Positions 42,249 to 46,204 of a DNA stretch of 46,204 nt are shown piece by piece. The notes under the pieces were generated by a model. It was given only the letters and a program-made list of their open reading frames with translations. It made no database searches and was not told the origin of the DNA. The position numbers and the translations under genes are program-made. The stretch's first letter is position 1. Each line of letters opens with the position of its first letter. Source of the DNA: an uncultured Flavobacteriaceae bacterium (GTDB lineage: Bacteria > Bacteroidota > Bacteroidia > Flavobacteriales > Flavobacteriaceae); contig CALHCJ010000042.1 in NCBI GenBank assembly GCA_937936275.1, positions 1 to 46,204 of the forward strand. Direction: 5' to 3'.

Positions 42249-42757
42249 TAATGAAGCAATGATTTAATTTCGTAAGCCTTAAGTTTATCTTTTCCATTTA
42301 AAAAAGATAATTCGATTAAAAAATTACACTGTATAATTTCTCCTCCCATTCTTTCAACGAGCTTACAAACTGCCTCAGCAGTACCTCCAGTGGCTAGTAC
42401 ATCGTCATGTATTAATACTTTATCACCTTTTGTAATAGCATCAATATGTATTTCAAGTACATCTTCACCATATTCTAAGGAATAAACTTCGTTCAAGGTC
42501 TCAAAGGGTAGCTTCCCTTTTTTGCGCACGGGCACAAAGCCGGCATTTAGCTTATCTGCTAATAAAGGCGCAAAGAAAAAGCCCCTACTCTCCATACCTA
42601 CTACTTTATCAATCTTTTGATTTCCAACCATTTCGAACAAGGCAGTTGCTGCAGCTTTCATTGCCTGTGCATCTTTTAATAAAGGTGTGATATCTTTAAA
42701 TATGATACCCCGTTTTGGAAAATCTTCGATATCGCGTATGTAGGTTTTAAAATCCAT
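42245..42757 (-). CDS. apt: Adenine phosphoribosyltransferase
   Basis: The enzyme salvages adenine to AMP using PRPP. The 170-residue protein starts MDFKTYIRDIEDFPKRGIIFKDITPLL, characteristic of Apt. The PRPP-binding motif VLIHDDVLATGGTAEAV is at about residues 113-129, and VVGMESRGFFFAPLLADKL contains the catalytic-loop region. It is cytosolic and acts as a dimer. It is transcribed alone, away from the tRNA-Arg gene, with 73 bp between the two. Confidence 0.95.
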   Translation of the reverse strand: MDFKTYIRDIEDFPKRGIIFKDITPLLKDAQAMKAAATALFEMVGNQKIDKVVGMESRGFFFAPLLADKLNAGFVPVRKKGKLPFETLNEVYSLEYGEDVLEIHIDAITKGDKVLIHDDVLATGGTAEAVCKLVERMGGEIIQCNFLIELSFLNGKDKLKAYEIKSLLHY

Positions 42758-42777
42758 TTCTTTTGTATGTAGTTATT

Positions 42778-42807
42778 TTGCGTTAAAAGTAAAAAGAAAT
42801 ATATTTG
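42778..42807 (+). promoter_or_regulatory. Promoter of tRNA-Arg
   Basis: -33 TTG (42778-42780), a 19-bp spacer and -7 box TATATTTG (42800-42807) form a perfect Bacteroidota promoter 23 nt before the tRNA 5' end. Confidence 0.7.
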
Positions 42808-42830
42808 CAGCCCCTTTAGAGGGAAATAAA

Positions 42831-42904
42831 GGCCTCGTGGCGCAACTGAATAGCGCATCTGATTACGGCTCAGAAGGTTACAGGTTTGAATCCTGTCGAG
42901 GTCA
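42831..42904 (+). tRNA. tRNA-Arg (anticodon ACG)
   Basis: The cloverleaf is complete. The acceptor stem is GGCCTCG/CGAGGTC (one G-T pair). The D arm is GCGC...GCGC. The anticodon stem TCTGA/TCAGA holds the loop TTACGGC with anticodon ACG. The T arm is ACAGG-TTTGAAT-CCTGT. The discriminator base is A. ACG is read as ICG after adenosine deamination and decodes CGU, CGC and CGA. CCA is not encoded. An integrase gene follows 230 bp downstream, so the 3' end may be an attachment site. Confidence 0.95.
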
Positions 42905-42929
42905 CAAGTTTAACTCGCAAAGAGTTTCA

Positions 42930-42971
42930 AAACCGTGCAAATTCTATGAATTGCACGGTTTCTTGGTTTTT
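42930..42971 (+). terminator. Terminator after tRNA-Arg
   Basis: AAACCGTGCAA and TTGCACGGTTT form an 11-bp stem with an inner TTC/GAA extension; T-rich sequence follows. Confidence 0.7.
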
Positions 42972-43014
42972 GGCGCATCATTTAAATTGATATGTTTTGA
43001 TTTTAAATGGTAGC

Positions 43015-43054
43015 AGACCGTCAACGAAGTTTAAGACCGTCAACATAGTTGACG
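43015..43054. repeat. Tandem 19-bp repeat with palindrome upstream of the integrase
   Basis: AGACCGTCAAC occurs at 43015 and 43034, each followed by two variable bases and AGTT. The second unit is a palindrome, CGTCAAC-ATA-GTTGACG. It may be an integrase arm-binding or repressor site. Confidence 0.45.
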
Positions 43055-43134
43055 ATTTGATTTGTGATTAACCAGTATACCTGATATAGTTGATTTGACT
43101 TTCGTCTTAAATGTTTAATTAAAAGACGACAACT

Positions 43135-44400
43135 ATGAGATCATCAAACACGTTTGCAGTCCTTTTTTGGACTTACACTTCACGCGCAAAAAACAATCAA
43201 GCTCCTATTTATGCTAGAATTACCGTAAATGGAAAAAAAGCAAACATCAGCTTGAAATTCAAGGCGGATATTCGCACATGGGATTCTAACAAACAGAGAG
43301 CAAAAGGAAATAGTGAGGATTCAAGGATTCTCAATCAGTATCTAGATAGAGTACGAGCTCAAATAGTACAATGTTATCACGATTTGAAGTTTAGAGGTCG
43401 ATTAATTACATCTGACCTACTCAAAGCAAAATATTTAGGTGAAACTGATAACTTCAAAACACTTCAAAACCTGATTGAATACCATACTCTAAAAACAGAG
43501 AAAACATTGGCAAAAGGTACGTTGAAAAACTTTTCGGTAACTCAAGGGTATTTAAAAAAGTACCTAAAAGATGTGCTAAAGACATCTGATGTTTATTTAA
43601 AGGAGTTGAATTATAAATTCATTTGTGATTTTGCAAGTTTTCTGCACTCCTACTGGCCTAAAGGGCATCCAAAAGCAATGGGAAACAACACGGTAATGAA
43701 ACATATTCAAAGATTCCGAAAAATTATCACGCTTGGCTATCACATTGAATGGATAGAGAAAGACCCATTTGTCCGATGGAAACCCACTTATGAAAAAAGA
43801 GAGCGTTCTTTTCTAACAGATAATGAATTATCAAACATCGAAACATATATCTTACCAATAGAACGACTTGAAAGAGTTAGAGACCTATTCCTTTTCAGCT
43901 GTTATACGGGTATTGCTTATGTTGACATCGTAAAGCTAAGTAAAAACAACATTGTAATCGGAATAGACGGTTACAGTTGGATATTTACTAATCGGCAGAA
44001 AACAAAAGCACCAGTTAAAATTCCAATTTTACCCAAAGCTCAAGCACTGCTAAATAAATACAAAAATCATTCCATGACACGGATTTCAAATACTTTATTT
44101 CCTGTTATTACAAATGAGAAGGTAAATCTATATTTAAAAGAAATTGCAATATTATGCGGATTACAAAAGAACCTCACCTTTCATATGGCTCGCCACACCT
44201 TTGCAACTACAGTAACCTTATCAAACGGGGTACCGATAGAAACGGTTTCTAAGATTTTAGGACATTCTAAAATTGCTTCTACGCAGATCTATGCAAGAGT
44301 AGTTGAACGTAAAATTAGTACAGATATAGCTGCCTTAAAAATTAAGCTCTCTAATACAAATAACAATAATCACGAACAGCAAAATCGTTTAGTCAAATAG
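43135..44400 (+). CDS. Tyrosine recombinase/integrase (IntDOT-like)
   Basis: This is a 421-residue site-specific recombinase of the Bacteroidota integrase group. An arm-DNA-binding domain (about 1-95, FWTYTSRAKNNQAPIYARITVNGKK) is followed by a SAM-like core-binding domain (about 105-205) and a catalytic domain. In the catalytic domain the lysine (RQKTKAPVKIPI), H-x-x-R (FHMARHTFATT), second His (LGHSKIASTQ) and nucleophile Tyr (IYARV) are present. The first catalytic Arg is replaced (CYTGIAYVDIV), as in IntDOT. It sits behind tRNA-Arg, the usual place for an integrative element. Confidence 0.9.
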   Translation: MRSSNTFAVLFWTYTSRAKNNQAPIYARITVNGKKANISLKFKADIRTWDSNKQRAKGNSEDSRILNQYLDRVRAQIVQCYHDLKFRGRLITSDLLKAKYLGETDNFKTLQNLIEYHTLKTEKTLAKGTLKNFSVTQGYLKKYLKDVLKTSDVYLKELNYKFICDFASFLHSYWPKGHPKAMGNNTVMKHIQRFRKIITLGYHIEWIEKDPFVRWKPTYEKRERSFLTDNELSNIETYILPIERLERVRDLFLFSCYTGIAYVDIVKLSKNNIVIGIDGYSWIFTNRQKTKAPVKIPILPKAQALLNKYKNHSMTRISNTLFPVITNEKVNLYLKEIAILCGLQKNLTFHMARHTFATTVTLSNGVPIETVSKILGHSKIASTQIYARVVERKISTDIAALKIKLSNTNNNNHEQQNRLVK

Positions 44401-44590
44401 CTCTTTTTAATTCTTCTTCTAACAAGTATTCTTTGATTTCAGAAAACATGGCTTTTCTACTTTCAGGGCTATCATAGTCTTGCCCAATGTGCAGGGCAAA
44501 AGAGTAGCTTTCACAAAACTCATCAAGATCGCCTCGACCAAGTTTTCTATATTGCTTAATTAAATGGTTATAATTAATTTTAAAGTTCAT
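44393..44590 (-). CDS. Small acidic protein, unknown function
   Basis: This is a 65-residue frame starting at the ATG at 44590 (MNFKINYNHLIKQYRKLGRGD), soluble and mostly helical, rich in Glu/Tyr (EFCESYSFALHIGQDYDSPES). It overlaps the integrase 3' end by 8 bp on the opposite strand. The predicted amphipathic helices are protein-like, but no family is recognised. Position next to the integrase suggests cargo or a control protein of an integrative element; this is inference. Confidence 0.45.
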   Translation of the reverse strand: MNFKINYNHLIKQYRKLGRGDLDEFCESYSFALHIGQDYDSPESRKAMFSEIKEYLLEEELKRAI

Positions 44591-44721
44591 TTTATTGAAA
44601 ATGTGATGGTTAGCGTCTACCAAAATAACTTTATTTTAAAATAATAACCAAATACAAACTACATAAATTGTGAATTATTCCTACAAAATTATTATCTTAT
44701 TAGAGTGTTAAAGAACAATTT

Positions 44722-45213
44722 ATGAAAGTTCATATAATGACAACAGGGGGAACTATTGAAGGTTTAGAATATAGCTCCATTGAAAACAAGCCTCTAAAAG
44801 CCCCAAAAAAAATTGAACACTTTCTTCAAGCTTTAAGTGTTTCTTTTGAATTTTCAATTGAAAAGGTGTTCAGCAAAGACAGTCGTTTTATTACTGATGT
44901 AGACAGAAGAACTTTGGCTGATAAAATAAGAGAATCAAAAGAAGACAAAATTTTAGTTACTCATGGAACCCTAACCATGGTGGAAACAGCAAAATTTCTA
45001 GGGGCTCTTGATCTCCAAAAAACAATTGTTATTGTGGGTTCTTTTGTTCTAGGAACAGAAATAGACTCTGATGCTCCTTTTAATCTAGGATTCGCCATAG
45101 GCGCTTTACAAAGTCTTGAACCTAGAGTATATATCGCGATGCATGGTAAAGTATTTTCATGGAATAAGGTGATCAAAAACAAGCAAAAAAACAGATTCGA
45201 AGAAAGTGTATAA
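44722..45213 (+). CDS. Asparaginase-domain protein (short form)
   Basis: This is a 163-residue protein equal to the N-terminal domain of type I/II asparaginases. TTGGTIEG at residues 7-14 carries the nucleophile Thr. VTHGTLTMVETAKFL corresponds to the HGTDT block, but the Asp is replaced by Leu, and VGSFVLGTEIDSDAPFNLGFAIGALQ is the last recognisable part. The usual C-terminal domain is missing. This short form is a known stand-alone group; whether it is catalytic is unclear. It probably forms an operon with the regulator 11 bp downstream. Confidence 0.8.
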   Translation: MKVHIMTTGGTIEGLEYSSIENKPLKAPKKIEHFLQALSVSFEFSIEKVFSKDSRFITDVDRRTLADKIRESKEDKILVTHGTLTMVETAKFLGALDLQKTIVIVGSFVLGTEIDSDAPFNLGFAIGALQSLEPRVYIAMHGKVFSWNKVIKNKQKNRFEESV

Positions 45214-45224
45214 AAAACTTACCT

Positions 45225-46151
45225 ATGTTCGGAACATCAATACATTGGACTACTTTTTTCCTCCTGTTGGTCGACCTTGTTATACTCATTTTTGCGATAA
45301 TCTACTCCGCACGGCTCAAACACAATAACATTAATAGATTTCTAATCCTCTCTTTTCTTTTTGTACTCTACAATTTTACCGGTGGATTCCTACCCTATGA
45401 AAATTTTCCGGGACCCTTTATTCTCCAGTATATCGTTACCTATTCGGTTGCCTTAACCATGGGTATATACCTATTTTACTATATCTACAAAGAATATGAT
45501 ATTCAAATTTTGGAATCATTTCTTACCATTAAGAACTTGGTGATTTATGGTACAATCTGTTTTTTAGTTCTCTTTCTTCTTCCCTATTTCATCACAAATT
45601 CTGTCGACACATCTAGAGTCTATTTTACCATTCCCATATCAGCAATATGCATATATTTTTTCATTGCGTTTTACAAGAGATTGTCGTTCCAGAGAAAAAC
45701 GAGTCCTTTTGCCCTTCGTAGAAATAGACTTTCCCTAATCTCAGTAGGTTGCATGGCACTTTTGCCAGTCCTCACTGTCATTGGCGATTATCAGTGGTTG
45801 ACTTTCCCAATAGTCAACACTTCTTTATTCCTGATTCTAGCTATCGAAATAGATCGGTATATCTATCTATTGGAGAATAGAAACAAGATGATCGAAGTTT
45901 TTGATTTTTACAACAAAGCCCAAGACAGTTCTCTACCAGACAAATTCATTAGTGACGGACTAACTAGAAGAGAAATTGAAATTGCAGTTTCCATATTAGA
46001 CAATAAAACCTACAAAGATATCGGAGAAGAATTTTTCATTGCCGAAAAAACAGTATCAAAACATGCCTCTAATATCTTTAAGAAGACAAACGTCCATAAT
46101 CGGGCAGAGTTCTTGATTCGTTTCGGTTCAAAAGCCATTAAATCTTATTGA
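45225..46151 (+). CDS. Membrane-embedded LuxR-type transcriptional regulator (second)
   Basis: This is a 308-residue protein with about seven transmembrane helices in residues 8-215, then a LuxR-type HTH (about 240-300: LTRREIEIAVSILDNKTYKDIGEEFFIAEKTVSKHASNIFKKTNVHNRAEF). It has the same plan as the protein at 13731 but a shorter linker and a more canonical HTH. It is likely a one-component sensor-regulator. The asparaginase-domain gene lies directly upstream in the same operon. A cluster of TACGTA palindromes begins 15 bp after its stop codon. Confidence 0.78.
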   Translation: MFGTSIHWTTFFLLLVDLVILIFAIIYSARLKHNNINRFLILSFLFVLYNFTGGFLPYENFPGPFILQYIVTYSVALTMGIYLFYYIYKEYDIQILESFLTIKNLVIYGTICFLVLFLLPYFITNSVDTSRVYFTIPISAICIYFFIAFYKRLSFQRKTSPFALRRNRLSLISVGCMALLPVLTVIGDYQWLTFPIVNTSLFLILAIEIDRYIYLLENRNKMIEVFDFYNKAQDSSLPDKFISDGLTRREIEIAVSILDNKTYKDIGEEFFIAEKTVSKHASNIFKKTNVHNRAEFLIRFGSKAIKSY

Positions 46152-46165
46152 CCTACAATATCGCT

Positions 46166-46204
46166 TACGTACCTATATACGTGATTTACGTAGATAAATA
46201 CGTA
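46166..46204. repeat. Cluster of TACGTA hexamers
   Basis: TACGTA at 46166, 46187 and 46199, plus TACGTG at 46178, give spacings of 12, 9 and 12 bp up to the right edge. They are probably operator half-sites of a gene beyond the window. Confidence 0.45.

Noticed and set aside
42905-46204. Calling the whole right end a genomic island
   Set aside because: Only the integrase supports it; no second attachment repeat, mobilisation gene or clear composition shift is seen, and the asparaginase/LuxR genes may be core.
1-46204. CRISPR array, rRNA or insertion sequence
   Set aside because: No regularly spaced direct repeats of CRISPR type, no rRNA sequence and no transposase were seen anywhere in the window.

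Overview
The window is AT-rich and reads as a chromosome segment of a marine-type Flavobacteriaceae bacterium (Bacteroidota). The evidence is the gene families present (SusC/SusD pair, type III glutamine synthetase, the DUF3570/DUF4266 pair, DUF4920, DUF4197, an IntDOT-like integrase) and the promoters: several genes are preceded by the Bacteroidota -7 box TAnnTTTG, two of them with a good -33 TTG. Non-ATG starts are frequent (TTG for mnmD, purU, an ABC ATPase and an alpha/beta hydrolase; GTG for apbE and a thioredoxin).

Layout. 0-5 kb: housekeeping genes (TIGR01777 epimerase, mnmD, DUF4920, ilvE, a MazG-like pyrophosphohydrolase, two small membrane proteins, fluC). 5.2-8.1 kb: nitrogen uptake (P-II, amt, an outer-membrane porin). 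8.2-16.9 kb: lipoproteins, mscS, a sodium:alanine symporter, a membrane LuxR-type regulator, an Lrp regulator and purU. 17-25 kb: DUF4197, then a membrane AraC regulator and a SusC/SusD pair, with about 1 kb of unusual non-coding DNA between regulator and transporter. 25-29 kb: alpha/beta hydrolase, pyrF-prfA, and a minimal ABC system. 29-32.5 kb: a five-gene envelope redox operon (Rieske, thioredoxin, apbE, DUF4266, DUF3570). 32.6-37.3 kb: purM and two divergent glutamine synthetases (GSIII and GSII). 37.3-42.8 kb: tandem carboxypeptidase-regulatory-domain paralogues, a CaCA antiporter, two unlisted small ORFs and apt. 42.8-46.2 kb: tRNA-Arg(ACG) followed by an IntDOT-like integrase, a small ORF, an asparaginase-domain protein and a second membrane LuxR-type regulator.

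How the genes connect. The strongest observation is a shared cis-element. The inverted repeat ACCCT-N9-AGGGT lies upstream of the P-II/amt operon and, 31 kb away, between the two glutamine synthetase genes. At both loci a second copy (nearly complete or half) sits 51-52 bp downstream, and its centre is exactly 27 bp from a -7 box that lacks a -33 TTG. This looks like a class-II activator site for an unidentified nitrogen regulator joining ammonium import, sensing and assimilation.

Other candidates for new biology are the Rieske/Trx/ApbE/DUF4266/DUF3570 operon, a 20-residue hydrophobic peptide ORF with its own strong terminator, repeated leader-like elements with an orphan terminator upstream of susC, and TACGTA repeats downstream of the last gene. 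Family names come from recognising sequence motifs by eye; no database search was run.
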